From positions 744,001 to 808,000 of the forward strand of contig NAJO01000010.1 in NCBI GenBank assembly GCA_002077065.1: a stretch of 64,000 bases of DNA, read 5' to 3'. The stretch comes from Cryoendolithus antarcticus. Taxonomy: Eukaryota; Ascomycota; Dothideomycetes; Cladosporiales; Cladosporiaceae. The position numbers and the translations under genes are program-made. Shown here in pieces: positions 44,979 to 55,455 of the stretch (positions within the stretch are counted from its first letter, which is position 1; every line of letters starts with the position of its first letter). The notes below the pieces were generated by a model that saw only the letters and a program-made list of their open reading frames with translations, made no database searches and had not been told where the DNA came from.

Positions 44979-46657
44979 TCAATGCCCGCCAGCCGCGCTT
45001 CCTTCGTCAGCAAGCAGCTGCCGAATCTCCCTCTCCTTCTCCTCCAACATCCGTTTCATCTTGTCGGCTTCAGCCTGCAGCTCCGCTCGCCGAGCTTCTT
45101 TCGACTTCGCGATCTCGGGCAGTCCGCTCCCCGACGCTGGCTCATCGGTCAGCGCAGGCGTCCGTGGTAATGTCGTCTCAGCGTGGTGTAGCGTCGGTGA
45201 GGCTACATTCTGCGCGTGTGAGTAAGCTGGCAGGCCATCAACCGGCGACAAGGAGCGTTTGCGAGACGAAAAATCCTGAAGTTGGGGGTCGACGTTGCTT
45301 TGCGCTGGAGGCCGGCCATTGCGAGAGAACATGTCCGTGAAGTCGACTGGGATAGGGCCACTAGGTGGTCTGTTGTGGGCATCCTGATGATATGGATTCG
45401 CGTATGAGTAAGTTGAATTGGGTCCATCGCCGTTCTGGAAGGATGGCGAGTGCGGATCGACCCCAGGCGGCAACGACTGGCGTTCGCTCTCAGCAATCTC
45501 ACTTGCATACACGCTCCCGCCATCGTGGTCCATAGTCGCTGGCACCGTTCGCTTGCGCCGCTTGATCTCGGGCTTCTTCATCTGCACGGGGCGATGGTGG
45601 CCATGAAGCTTGTGGTACAGTCCTGCTTGCTGTCAGCAAACCTGGTTGAGCTCCAATACTGTATGATATCTTACCGCATGCATTGCATATCGTATTGCCC
45701 AATTCATCTCGCCGCCACAGCGGAGTGATGGTGGTTCCGCAATTCTGACAAGCTATCACCAGGCTCTGCTGAAAGGATTGCGACTGAGCCGAATTCACGT
45801 CATTGCCTTGTCCGGTCTGATTTGGATCTTGCGGTCCTTGACTGGCATGCCTCAGGGCGACTTGAGCAGTCTTGGAGATCCGATTGTTGTATGCTGGGCA
45901 TCCATTGCACCCGTCGTGACCGCCAGTACCGTTGCAGCGCCCGCCCCCAGGACATGTCCCATTGTTAGTGTGGTTGGCAGAGACGTATGTGGCGCCGCCC
46001 TGGACAATGCTCGGCGGATGTAAGGGATCGCCTCCGTGCCCGTCACCAAAGTTCGCCTGCATCGGGCCTGCTGGAGGTGCTCCGCGCTTGAGGCCTACCG
46101 GTCGCATCTGGTTTCGCGCCTTGTAGTACAGTCCACATGCATTGCAAATGACAGCACCAGCAGGCGACCTCCGCCACAAGGGTGTTTTAGTAGTCCCGCA
46201 GTTACTGTCACTGTCAGTGCTCTGCCGTTGCTATTATGGATGGCAATGGTGAAACATACCTGCATACCTGTCCTGCGCTAGTCGACCCGCCGTTAGGTGA
46301 AGGACTGTCATGTGGCTGCTGTTGCTGAAGAGGCGTAAACTGGAGCGATTGCTGGTACGGCATTTGCTGCGAACTCTCACCGAAGTCTTGGAACGCATGC
46401 TGGTCGCCGTTGGCGTCACTGATATCGTTGGGCTCCGCCAGCTGAGGTGCGTCGTTCCCGAGCTGTTTTGATGAGTCCGGATGCGGGTAGCTGTACTGCT
46501 CAGGCTGAGCTACGACTTGAGATTGGAAGTTTTGAAGCTGCCGTGCGATTTCCAGGTCTTGCTGTGATCGCTCGGTGTGCAGAGTCGCGTGAAGATCCGC
46601 TGCTGGGGTCGGTGGCGATGCTGGCAAAGGTTTGCGTTGTTCAGTCATTGCCGACAT
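44979..46657 (-). CDS. sreA: SreA-type GATA factor, siderophore/iron-uptake repressor
   Basis: A nuclear repressor that shuts off siderophore synthesis and iron uptake when iron is sufficient (SreA/SRE/URBS1 family). Exons 46657-46260, 46204-45675 and 45622-44979 give 523 residues in frame. Two C-x2-C-x17-C-x2-C GATA fingers are present: C132-C156 ([18 protein letters not shown]...CNAC) and C285-C309 ([18 protein letters not shown]...CNAC, with its basic arm [20 protein letters not shown] completed by exon 3). Between them is the family's cysteine-rich iron-sensing region [20 protein letters not shown] (C217, C223, C232, C235). This arrangement separates it from AreA- and NsdD-type GATA factors. 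The extreme C-terminus is a coiled-coil ([20 protein letters not shown]). I chose MSAMTEQ as the start; an upstream in-frame Met (46759) reads through promoter-like sequence. Confidence 0.95.
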
Positions 46658-47354
46658 CTCTGCCTGCTGCGGCAGCGCCGACTCGCGATAAGCGGATAAG
46701 ACGCAGACAGCGAATGTGCAGTCGCCACGCTCCCACACGTTGTGAGAGTCGCTGGTCACTATGCAGATCTCGAATATGGCAGTTCGTTCACTCGCGATAC
46801 TGGGTCCGTGATAATGCTCAGCCCAGGTCTTTGAGAATCGCAGTCAATGATCGTCCAGTGAAGCAGACAGGTGGGCTTTGTCCAAGGGGTATCACTCTAA
46901 GCAAAGAGGTTGCGCACCGATAAATGTTGATGTCGACGTTGATTAGGTGATGGAGTCTAGATGCCGCGTGCTCGTGGCAAGGGTTTGGGATCAGATCGGG
47001 GAAGCGGCGAGATCCCGCGCGCCGACCAATCACAGCTCTTCAGCATCACATCGCTCTGGCGCAAACCAACACGTGAAAGACGAAGACCAGGACGCGGCAC
47101 ATGGAGGATACATCGACCCAGTGTTACGAATGCAACTAGTAAGCTCATACTAGGACGGATATCCTACACTGCCTCCTGGGCACTAAGCCCGAACGCCACA
47201 CTTCAGGTGCGAGTGCTTGTAGGGTCTGTGCCTCACCAAATCTTGTTCCGCCTCCTCACACCCAGCCTCACTTCCACAGTGTACGGAACACTGCGTCGGG
47301 ATGAGGCGCAGACTTCAGTCACAGCGCGCTGGGCTGGATCAGATGGCCACCGTT
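46658..47354. other. Intergenic region, sreA promoter and leader
   Basis: About 700 bp upstream of sreA, up to the tvp15 stop. It contains two close GATAAG hexamers listed separately. No gene is recognised. Confidence 0.45.
46687..46700. promoter_or_regulatory. Paired GATAAG motifs upstream of sreA
   Basis: GATAAG occurs at 46687-46692 and again at 46695-46700, separated by two bases, 30-45 bp upstream of the chosen sreA start codon. GATA factors bind HGATAR-type sites, and siderophore repressors favour an ATCWGATAA form, which this is not exactly. Autoregulation or binding by another GATA factor is possible but unproven; the pair could also be chance. Confidence 0.3.
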
Positions 47355-48324
47355 CTATACTTGTTCGGCTCCCCAACCAGCGTCCGCGTCCCTGAAATAT
47401 GTGTCAGCATAACTTCCCTCGCCGTGCGCAGCGCATACTCGTCTCACCTCATGTTCGCAGGCGGCTCAATGCTTGGGATGAATTCGAGAGCAATGTAGCC
47501 TACGCCGACTAATGCGACAATGCCGCCGGGTACAAATTGATACCACTTCGAGTCGACGATTACCATGCCCAAGAAGAAGTAGACTATAGTCTTGTCAGTA
47601 CGCGCGACCTAAGTAAAGCCACGCGCAGCATTCCTGCTTCAGACGAGCGTGTACACGGGGATCGAGTGGCAGACTTACAGACTCCACGCCCAACGAAGCT
47701 GAACATGAATGAGGCATCTGTTCGAAGTGTCAGCATGAGTCGCTAAGAATATTCTCACCAGGCCCCAAGTATGGCCATCTAATAGACGGTAATGGGTCTC
47801 TCCCCCGGGTCGCACAAGGCTGACGCTCCCTTAGGCCGACAGAGCACGCCTGACGCGGAGCATAGACTTACATTTCGAAGCCACAGGCGGGATTTGAAAC
47901 TCTGTGCGACATCAGTATCCTCCATTGCTGGCTCCCGAGCAGATCCAAATGCGCCTCACCAAGCAATGCCGTCGCTACATTCACGTTGTCAGTACACCGT
48001 TTCTTCTCCCGCGGACATCCCACAGGCAAACTCACTGAGCCCAAACACTATCGCGAATATGCCAATGATGATCGTCTTTCTGTATTGTCCAATGCGTCAA
48101 CTCTTGCTCTGCACAACTCCCTCCCATCGCAGCGCCTTGGACGGGGAAGCCGTACATGCCCAACTGGAAGAACTGTCCCACGCCTCCAAGTACCATTCCC
48201 ACACCAACGGCGAGATTCACTATGCGACTGCGCGCCCAATATCCGTCAGTACAATGCACCTCTGGTAGCGACGCGGCGCATCAGGCGCGAAAGGGAGGGC
48301 TGACAAGATGTCGGAGAAGTCCAT
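47355..48324 (-). CDS. tvp15: Golgi membrane protein Tvp15
   Basis: A small multi-pass protein of Tlg2-containing Golgi vesicles (COPI-associated family). Eight exons encode only 145 residues: 48324-48260, 48227-48156, 48079-48036, 47974-47960 (15 nt), 47901-47872 (30 nt), 47717-47679 (39 nt), 47583-47448 and 47391-47355. They total 438 nt and every junction keeps frame. The spliced product has RIVNLAVGVGMVLGGVGQFF, KTIIIGIFAIVFGL, LLEFQIPPVASKYASFMFSF, VGRGVFYFFLGMVIVDSKWY and the C-terminal EPPANMRDADAGWGAEQV, all expected for Tvp15. About four membrane helices are visible. Because of the tiny exons, no single open frame here reveals the gene. Confidence 0.93.
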
Positions 48325-48714
48325 GATGGCTGGTCGTTGGTCGCGTGAAGGATGAAAGCTGGGGCCGTGGGTATCGAGGGAGTATGAAGTAAGATGGATG
48401 AGTTCCGAGAAAGCTGCTACTGTCTCCTTGAAGCTACAGTACGCGCCAATGTGGCTTAAGCTTAGGTTCAGCCGGGGATGTGACGACTGCAGGGTTAGGG
48501 TCGGACCTCGCGGGGCGCTGACACTCGGTAGACCTCACTCCGCTGACGGGTACAGCACCAAGAACCACTGTTGGGGAGAAAGTACACAGCCATAGCATGA
48601 ATGCCATCACTGTCGACCTATAATGCCGCTGATATTCATACCAACCTTCAGTGCGCTTCAGTCCGCATCACGCAATAGCAACTCATCTTGTATCATTGGA
48701 CATGACCACCTCAG
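48325..48714. other. Intergenic region, tvp15 promoter side
   Basis: 390 bp between the tvp15 start and the tbf1 stop (both minus). It contains GGGTTAGGG at about 48492-48500, a telomere-repeat-like string. No gene seen. Confidence 0.45.
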
Positions 48715-50740
48715 TCAAGCTTTCAAATGTCCCGCCTCCCTCACCGGCTTCTTCACCTCCGCCTCCTCACCTTCCTCCTCGTCAGCCGCGAATGCAGCTC
48801 TCGCTCTCGCGCCCCCACGCTTCCGCAACTCCCCTGTTACACCCTTGAGACTCTGCGGCACCTCCTGTCCAGTCTTCAAATACCACAGCTTCAGATTCCT
48901 AGCCTTGTCCTTGAGCTGCACCTGGTTTCGATCTTTCAGTGCTTCACTCCGAGATCCGCCCCGTCCATACAATGCTAGGATCTGAGACCAGTGAGGACCA
49001 TCGACCTGTTCGAGCCCTGCTACGAGGGCTTCTTCTTCGGCCTTTGTCCACGGCTGGCGTGTGGCGTTGCCTGATATACTGGCAGGCGCACCTTTACTGG
49101 ACGAGGTCTGTGACGTCTCGAGCAGTGATGCCAAAGCTTTGCTCGCCGGAGGTGACGCAGTGACCGAGCTGTTTTGAGGTGAAGCTAGCTTGCTTCGGCG
49201 ACGGGCAGCATGTGACGTATGATCTCTCTCCGTGGCTCCAGTACTAGTCGCTTCGGTGGTCCCCGACCCATCCGTCGTCATCTGTGCGCGCGGTGAAGCA
49301 TTCAACATGCTATCAACATTGCGGCTACAAGCAGCTGCAAGCTCTCGAGCGAATTCGGTCCACTGATACTTCCGTGGCAGCTCTTGCAAAGCATTCGGCG
49401 ACAGCGTCTCTGCCATGAGATAAGTCTTCCGTGACCGACATCGATCGATGAAGTCTTGTTCTGCAGGAGAAAGTGACGGCGCGTCCGGATGTCGTGATAA
49501 TAATTTGCTCTTCAGGTCTTCTCCGAAGAGCCCGTTTAGCAGATCCTCGACACCGACTTGACCACTCATCAGCGACGAAATGTAAGATTGCGTCTTGAGC
49601 TCCAGGTACATCGCCCCTTGCCACTTTAGTAATCTCTGTCCTAAGGGGACAAATATTGCAGTGAAGTAGGTGTCGAGATGCCGTAGCGATACATCATGCG
49701 CTCCGAGGACGGTCGACATAAATGTTGCTATGTTCGCTTTGCGGAAGATGTCCTGGTGATAAGGTAAGAAGAGATGTATTGCGAATGCGTCGATGAAGGG
49801 CGTGTCGCGTAAGTATACTTTTCGCGTTTGGTCGAACAGGTTCTTCAACGCTATGTAGGGCTGACACTCCTCGATTCCGCAGTTCTGCGCAAGCCTCTGT
49901 AGATGAGAAAAACTCATCGTGGCGATGTTCTGGATGATCTGGGTGGCCTACAACACGATTTCATTAGTACCGTGGAGCGAAGATGTGGTAACACATTTGG
50001 CTCACCAAGTTCTCCAGTATTGGTAGACTTTGCAGCTTAAGGTGCATGCTGACATCCTCGTAGTAGTTCGTCGCGTGTTGCTGTTGCAGTTGCGGCTGCG
50101 GCTGATGATGCTGCGTTTCAATGTGGTCAATGAAGGCGAAAGAATCCGGGCTGTAGACGCTGGATCCGTTCTCCAATGCTACATTTTGTTGAGTAACCGG
50201 ACGAACAGCTGAACTGGTATGGTTCATCGACAAGCGCATGTCCGAAACGCCATTCGACAAAGATGCCGGGATCTGGGCTTCGGTGGGCCACAGCGAATGA
50301 AAGCCAACATTGGCGTTCTGCTCAGCCACATCTGCGACTCGATGGGCGTCTTCGACTTGGTAGCTGTGCGTATAGTATTGCGGTGCAGGCTGATAGCTTT
50401 GCTGCCACTCCGTGCTCTGCATTTGCCTGTAGTCACCGTAGGAATTCACATCATTGCCGGCTGCTACGACGCCCTGCTGTGCGCCAAATTGACTCTGCTG
50501 CCACGATCCAGTGCCTGTTACATGCTCGTAGCTCGTGTTCGCGCCATCATCCAGCCGCCTTCTCTTGTTCATGCGCTCGTACAGCTCGCCCAGGTCTCGC
50601 GACTGGGCTGCGCTCAGGCCGAAGTGGCTGCGTACTTCGGTGAGCTGTAGAGCTGTACATGATCATCAGCCTACGCCTAGACCGATGTCCAAGACCGCGT
50701 GTGACGTGTAGTCTAGGTGATACTTACTGTCGGTAGACAT
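48715..50740 (-). CDS. tbf1: Telomere-repeat-binding factor Tbf1 (TRF homology + telobox Myb)
   Basis: A TTAGGG-binding protein acting at telomeres, subtelomeres and promoters. Exons 50740-50728 (13 nt), 50652-50006 and 49947-48715 give 630 residues in frame. The N-terminal 220 residues are Gln/Ser-rich with a basic signal (MNKRRRLDDG). The TRF homology dimerisation region spans roughly residues 250-345 (YIALKNLFDQTRKVYLRDTP, FRKANIATFMSTVLGAHDVS, LDTYFTAIFVPLGQRLLKWQ, LELKTQSYISSL). The C-terminal Myb (about 517-579) has PWTKAEEEALVAGLEQVDGP, HWSQILALYGRGG and the telobox VQLKDKARNLK. In the usual telobox the last helix reads VDLKDKWRN, so Ala replaces the common Trp. The tiny first exon encodes MSTD. 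Confidence 0.92.
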
Positions 50741-51588
50741 CGAGAGGTCTTTCTAAAAGCGAAGACCAGTGACTTAGGGTTGCCCGCTTCACGGCTGCCG
50801 GCATCCGAAGGATAATCACCGTCACACGAGGAAAGAACGACCTTATGCGTGAACGAAAATTTGTTACGAGATCTCACTTCATGCAGATCTGCCAAACTTC
50901 AGAAGGATCACTGCAGAGCCTCTCGTGCAGACGCCGCGCCTCACACATTCGCATCGTCTACCATACCGTTCCTTCACTCCGTTGTTCACTGGCTTGAATG
51001 GCCGGAGAGCGCCGCAAACTGTGCCGATGATCCGCCGTTAGGTGACGCGGCATGCATCTGCTTCCGACCTCGCGAGGCACGCATTGAACCATTCAGACGT
51101 ACTCCACTGGCGATCAGAAGCGGAACCGCAGTCAAGCCCCCATCATAGCGAAGCTTGATCGACTTCACGCGGCTCGCGGTCCACAAGTCGGCCGAGCGAC
51201 GTTCAGAGCTCTCAATCTGCGTTGTGGGCTTAGGCTTGGGCTGACTTCGGCAATGCTTGTCGGCAACAAAGTGAATTTCACGCGCTCATGAAACATACAC
51301 AGACCAGGCTGTGTTGTGAGAGTGGAGATAGAAACGTATGCATTGTGCGACGCATCTGAAGCCACTGACGGTGCAGTTGGGCTTAGCTATTGAAGCCCTT
51401 CCGCGCAGAGGGACTATGCATTGCACATGTGGTCGGAAGAGGTCATACCATCGCGATGCGTTGGCCTGCTAGCCCAGCCGCAGCGCCGCGATCTTGGATG
51501 CTATGCCCTACAGGCGGCAGAGATTGTTGCCCTGGGGCGTAACCAGTGGCGCTCTGCCATTCATCAAGGTTCGTCTATTCGTGGCTCA
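50741..51588. other. Intergenic region, tbf1 promoter / tma46 3' side
   Basis: 848 bp between tbf1 and the stop of tma46. TTAGGGTT lies at 50771-50778, just upstream of the tbf1 start. No other gene recognised. Confidence 0.4.
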
Positions 51589-52656
51589 TCAGTCGCCGTT
51601 CAGCTCAGGTGTCGCGTTTCCTGTGTCGACAGCAGTACCAAAAAGCTTGGCCAGCCGCTCATCTTCCCGCTTGGCTCGTAAAGCTTCTGTCTCCCTTCGC
51701 AGAGCGGACAGATTCAGCCCACCGTCATCGTCCCCATCATCGTCATCACTTTCGCCTTCCGAAGCCTGCCAGTCGCCCTTCTCGAACATTGCTCTGCCTG
51801 TAGCCTCTTGCGCGCGCTTCGCCTCTTCTTCAGCGGCCTTCTTGTCCAATCGCTCTTTCTTCCACTTCGCAAAGGTCTCCGGGTTGACAGGCGTGAGAGT
51901 CCCTGTCAACTTATGCCTCTCGGACTCCAGGAAGTCCTCTAATGTGAGCGTAGCCAGCGGCGATTTGTCCATCAAGGCCTTTTCGGCGGCCCTCTGCTCC
52001 TTCGTCTTCAACACGAAGCCAGGAGGCAGCGAGTGCTTATACATGCACGCATCGCCTCCATTTGGACATGTCCAGAACCAGCCGTATTTCCCATTCTCAA
52101 CAGCCTCGATGAAGAACTTGCACACCTTGTCCGTGCTGGTCTTGGGATTCCCGTGCTTGCTCATGACAACCTGCCGCAACTTCTCCTCATCCCACTCCGT
52201 CATATCGTCCTTCTTCTTCTCCCCGCCCTCGACCTCTTCTTCCTGATCGCCATCTCGCACATCAGTGTACAGACTCTTCTTCTGCGTCTTCCTCCCAACT
52301 TCGAGGTCATGACTAAACTTGCACTTCCTTCCCTTGTCGCAATGACCCTTTGCAAAGAACTGACAAAGAACCGTCTTCGGATCAACTCCGAACGGCACTT
52401 TCTGTATCTGTACCGGTTTGAAGAGTTCGGCCGTCTCGCGCATAGCCTGCTCGGCTGCGGCCTTCTCCTTCTCTCGTTGCAGCTTGTCGGCTGCTTTCTT
52501 CTTCTCCTCGGGAGATCCACCAGCAGCATGTTGTTGCCGGAGTTGCTGGATCTGCTTTTGTACTGCACCGCCCTTCTTGTTCTTCATGCCAAAAGTTTTG
52601 TCATCGGCATTGGGCTTGACCTTTTTGGGCTCATTCTGAGCTTTCTTGGGAGGCAT
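51589..52656 (-). CDS. tma46: Tma46 / ZC3H15-type CCCH zinc-finger, ribosome-associated protein
   Basis: The yeast Tma46 and human DFRP1 partner of the DRG GTPase Rbg1/DRG1; it binds ribosomes. A single exon encodes 355 residues. The N-terminus MPPKKAQNEPKKVKPNADDK plus KTFGMKNKKG and a Lys/Gln/Glu-rich helix are typical. The first finger is LCQFFAKGHCDKGRKCKFSH, and the second lies in KVCKFFIEAVENGKYGWFWT followed by CPNGGDACMYKH. The DRG-family regulatory segment follows, with PLATLTLEDFLESERHKL and LTPVNPETFAKWKKERLDKK. The C-terminus is acidic then charged. The length is normal. It is the first ATG in frame and has a good context. Confidence 0.93.
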   Translation of the reverse strand: MPPKKAQNEPKKVKPNADDKTFGMKNKKGGAVQKQIQQLRQQHAAGGSPEEKKKAADKLQREKEKAAAEQAMRETAELFKPVQIQKVPFGVDPKTVLCQFFAKGHCDKGRKCKFSHDLEVGRKTQKKSLYTDVRDGDQEEEVEGGEKKKDDMTEWDEEKLRQVVMSKHGNPKTSTDKVCKFFIEAVENGKYGWFWTCPNGGDACMYKHSLPPGFVLKTKEQRAAEKALMDKSPLATLTLEDFLESERHKLTGTLTPVNPETFAKWKKERLDKKAAEEEAKRAQEATGRAMFEKGDWQASEGESDDDDGDDDGGLNLSALRRETEALRAKREDERLAKLFGTAVDTGNATPELNGD

Positions 52657-53209
52657 GGTGGATGAAGAGTAGTACTGTCTGCAGATAACCAGTGCGCCGT
52701 TTGGCTGTTGCGGGGGTCGCAGACTTATGTGGTCACGCGACTTCTATGCCAGTCAGTCTGCGCCGAAATGTGTGATGGATGGCGATGGATTTTGCGTGCA
52801 CTCTGTGCGCAAAGGTGGCGAAGTCAAGAGGTCTCAGGCGAAGGAAAGCTCTCCATGTGATCTCGATGGCGAAAGCCTGATTCGAAAGCGCACGGAGCGG
52901 TATGCGTGAGCAATTCTGCTGGAGAGATGCGCGACGTTAAAAGTCGTCTTCCTCTCAGCCTTTCGAGGTGGATCGGATGTGACGAAGTTTGGCGGGGAGA
53001 CTTGGCACTGCTCATCTGGGAAGGTACACCGAGGAGGGGGTGTGAAGTGAATGAAGTGAACGGGCGACATTGAGGTAACATAGAATGCACATTGGTGTCT
53101 GATACATGTAGCCATTTGACGCAGTGCTGACTGAAAGGTTGTTATTTCTTATTGAGTTACGTGTCGCTGTCTCATGGCACCATTCACGTCACTTCCACGG
53201 TGCATTGGC
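52657..53209. other. Intergenic region upstream of tma46
   Basis: 553 bp between two minus-strand genes. It should hold the tma46 promoter and the 3' UTR of the eIF5A-like gene. Nothing else is visible. Confidence 0.4.
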
Positions 53210-53575
53210 TCAGCTAGTCCCCACTACGTCGACCACCTCGTCCTTGCCATCGTCGTCTGTCTGGACCACAACGTCTGGTGATCGTCAGATGATGCTGAGG
53301 GCTCGTTACGATGGTAGGGGCTTACTGAAGATATGTCCGAGGTCGTACAACTTCTTGATCCGCTTGCCCGTGTCGTTGTCTGGCAGCTTTAGATCGTCGT
53401 ACGTCGAGCCATCGGGGTTGAGCAGCACGAGTGTGCCGTCGTCCTTCAGTGTAGACTATGCAATGGTCAGTGGGCCTGATTTGCAGCATGAATACTATGA
53501 TTTGGTAGATGTGAGGGCACTCACGAGCTGGAGCTCGCGCTTGCGGTCCACTGGCTGCTGTGCTTCGTCTGCCAT
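53210..53575 (-). CDS. Short protein equal to the eIF5A C-terminal OB domain alone
   Basis: Three exons, 53575-53525, 53455-53326 and 53274-53210, give 81 residues in frame. The chain starts MADEAQQPVDRKRELQLSTL and continues DDGTLVLLNPDGSTYDDLKL, PDNDTGKRIKKLYDLGHIFN and VVVQTDDDGKDEVVDVV. This follows the eIF5A C-terminal (OB-fold) domain from the KRxEYQL strand to the end: the DGxxxLM strand, the DDLKLP turn, LGxxI helix and last strands. The N-terminal SH3-like domain with the hypusine loop (STSKTGKHGHAK-type) is absent, and I find no upstream exon for it; the start codon has an excellent context (ATCACCATGGC). It is too short to be Hex1, the known two-domain eIF5A paralogue. It cannot act as normal eIF5A, which needs hypusine; an RNA-binding or competitor role is conjecture. 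Confidence 0.8.
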
Positions 53576-54238
53576 GGTGATGATTTTGGTGATTCTACTT
53601 GAGTTGGTTGAGTAAGTAGCCGAGTCTATTGCAGGAGTTGTAGGAGAAGAAGTTGATCAATGAGATGTTACACCGCACTTGCTTCGGCCCAAGCTACGTG
53701 GCTTCGGTATGACGCTAGACGTACCTTGCGTCACGGTCTAGATGGAGTAAGGTTTCACCAAGTAGTCAGCAGTTCAGCTTAGGGTGATCGACTTCACGCT
53801 CATGTCATCGGTCCCAGTGTGGAAAGAGCAAAGTACTGAATGTTCATGACCAGCCGGAGTTGAAACCCGGGGGTGAAGATGCAATGAAACCGCGGACAAG
53901 GCGCGCCTGTATCCGAAGCGGCCCTGTGCCAATGTCTGTGATAGCCCTAAGGTAAGAAAGTGGTCAATGTCGAGAAGTATCATCGTAGTGAGAGTATCTG
54001 TAATGGGACTAATGGACATGGAACCTGGAGTTCGACCGGCGCATAACGATTGGTTGACAATCAGCAAGGACTCAAACCCACACAAGATTAGCAACTAAGC
54101 GCCACGAAGGGATCTGATGGCAAAGATGGTGCGGCACAGCAGACCGCAACTACATACTAGGCAGTCATCCCCTGCGAGGAACACACCAGCGCAATCTTTC
54201 CATCTCCCAAATCACTCCCAAAAGGTACGACAGTCAAG
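53576..54238. other. Divergent intergenic region
   Basis: 663 bp between the eIF5A-like start and the next plus-strand start. A tRNA-like hairpin at about 53855-53875 was examined and rejected. No gene recognised. Confidence 0.4.
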
Positions 54239-55019
54239 ATGGCCCCATCTCAGATATCGAGTATGCGGCATGCCGCCAACTCATCCATATTGTGTTGGCT
54301 GCCGGTGGAGACCGACGATGGCCTAGTTTACATCGACATTCAGGACGCCAGGCCCGCAGGCACCCTCGTTGCACCGAGCGTGCTCGATCTAGAAGTTTAT
54401 GAGCCGGGGGACGCCGCCGGGATCGCATGGATATACTTCAAAGGCGATTACTGGAATGGACCCTCGCCAGGACATCCCGTGGACGCTCCGTTCAAGGCCG
54501 ATACCCTGTTCTCCGTCGCTCTTGTGAGAGACAATGATACGACGACGACTATACGCGAGGTGATGCGCAAGTGGCCCCGATCTCTGCTAGTCACCGATTG
54601 CGTATTGCTGACAGCTCTCGCTAGCACCAACCAATGACACCCTATTCTGGAAGGGGTTCGGCCCCGCTCACGAGTCGAACGGCCACCTTATCTCTCTGCA
54701 GCGATTCCCTTCCGACTGCAGATATCGATACGCAGCGGCAATGTTATATGTGTGGGAGGTGCCTAAGGATCTAGATGACGCTGTCTTCCGCTTGAAGCTG
54801 AGCACCGATGTGCCTCCAACCACACAATACAGTGGCAGGCTACAGATCTCGGGGAACATCAGCACCTTTCCGTTGAAAGAGGACGTCTCGATTGCGAACA
54901 GCATTTGGGGTGCTTGCGAGCCAGCTCTTCTGTGCGTGATCGTGCTTACCCTGGCACTTGGCTTGTGGATCACGCTTCGTGGCCGGGGCAAATCAGGTCG
55001 ACTTGTACTCGAGTCGTAG
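54239..55019 (+). CDS. Unknown protein with C-terminal membrane anchor
   Basis: Not recognised. Exons 54239-54523 and 54615-55019 join in frame to 229 residues; the 91 bp intron has a strong GTGAGA donor, and the acceptor is CTGACAG, with another AG 10 bases on. Unspliced, the frame stops after 132 codons, while the downstream frame is open, so splicing is the best explanation. The chain contains DGLVYIDIQDARPAGTLVAP, WIYFKGDYWNGPSPGHPVDA, LAPTNDTLFWKGFGPAHESN and RLQISGNISTFPLKEDVSIA, a beta-rich pattern. A single hydrophobic segment, PALLCVIVLTLALGLWITL (about 199-216), is followed by a short basic tail. No N-terminal signal peptide is obvious. It may be tail-anchored. Confidence 0.55.
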
Positions 55020-55455
55020 TGCTTTTCGATAAAGTGGTATGCGCAGTATCAAGTGCCTATGGGCCCATGAACTATCCTCTTCATTAATCAGCGTAGGGTC
55101 AGCCGAGTCTCAGATTCTGAGCATCTCCTGCTTTCACTTGGAAAGCCTCCGTGCTCCTATGTGCTGGACCACGTCAGCCATTCATTCATGACATGCTTGT
55201 GAGAGTGAGACGTTGCCCTTAGACATTTCCGGTGCTGAGAGCATGCGGAAGTACCCTCAGGCGGCCTGAGAATATTCAGGACCATTTTCTTGTCAAGTGT
55301 AACGCGTGTAACGGCCTATGACTGTAAAACACTATGTGGTGGGTTGCCTACTTCTCCAGCTCGCTGCAGACTTTCCCAGGCCGAAGGATTCACGGGCAAC
55401 AGCAGTGCATGCCAAATCGGTCAGAGGCTCTGATAGCAGACTCCCTGACGCTGTA
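55020..55455. other. Intergenic region, convergent 3' ends
   Basis: 436 bp between the unknown membrane-anchored gene and the first F-box-like gene. No gene seen. Confidence 0.4.

Noticed and set aside
46658..46759. N-terminal extension of SreA from an upstream Met
   Set aside because: The extra residues overlap the paired GATAAG motifs and promoter-like DNA and resemble nothing in the family.
53845..53885. T-arm-like hairpin on the minus strand (CCGGG / TTTCAAC / TCCGG)
   Set aside because: The loop has an extra T compared with a B box, and no acceptor stem or D-arm is found at tRNA distance.
54040..54110. GGTTTGAGTCC-like string on the minus strand resembling a tRNA T-arm
   Set aside because: The flanking bases do not pair into a T-stem and no acceptor stem is present.
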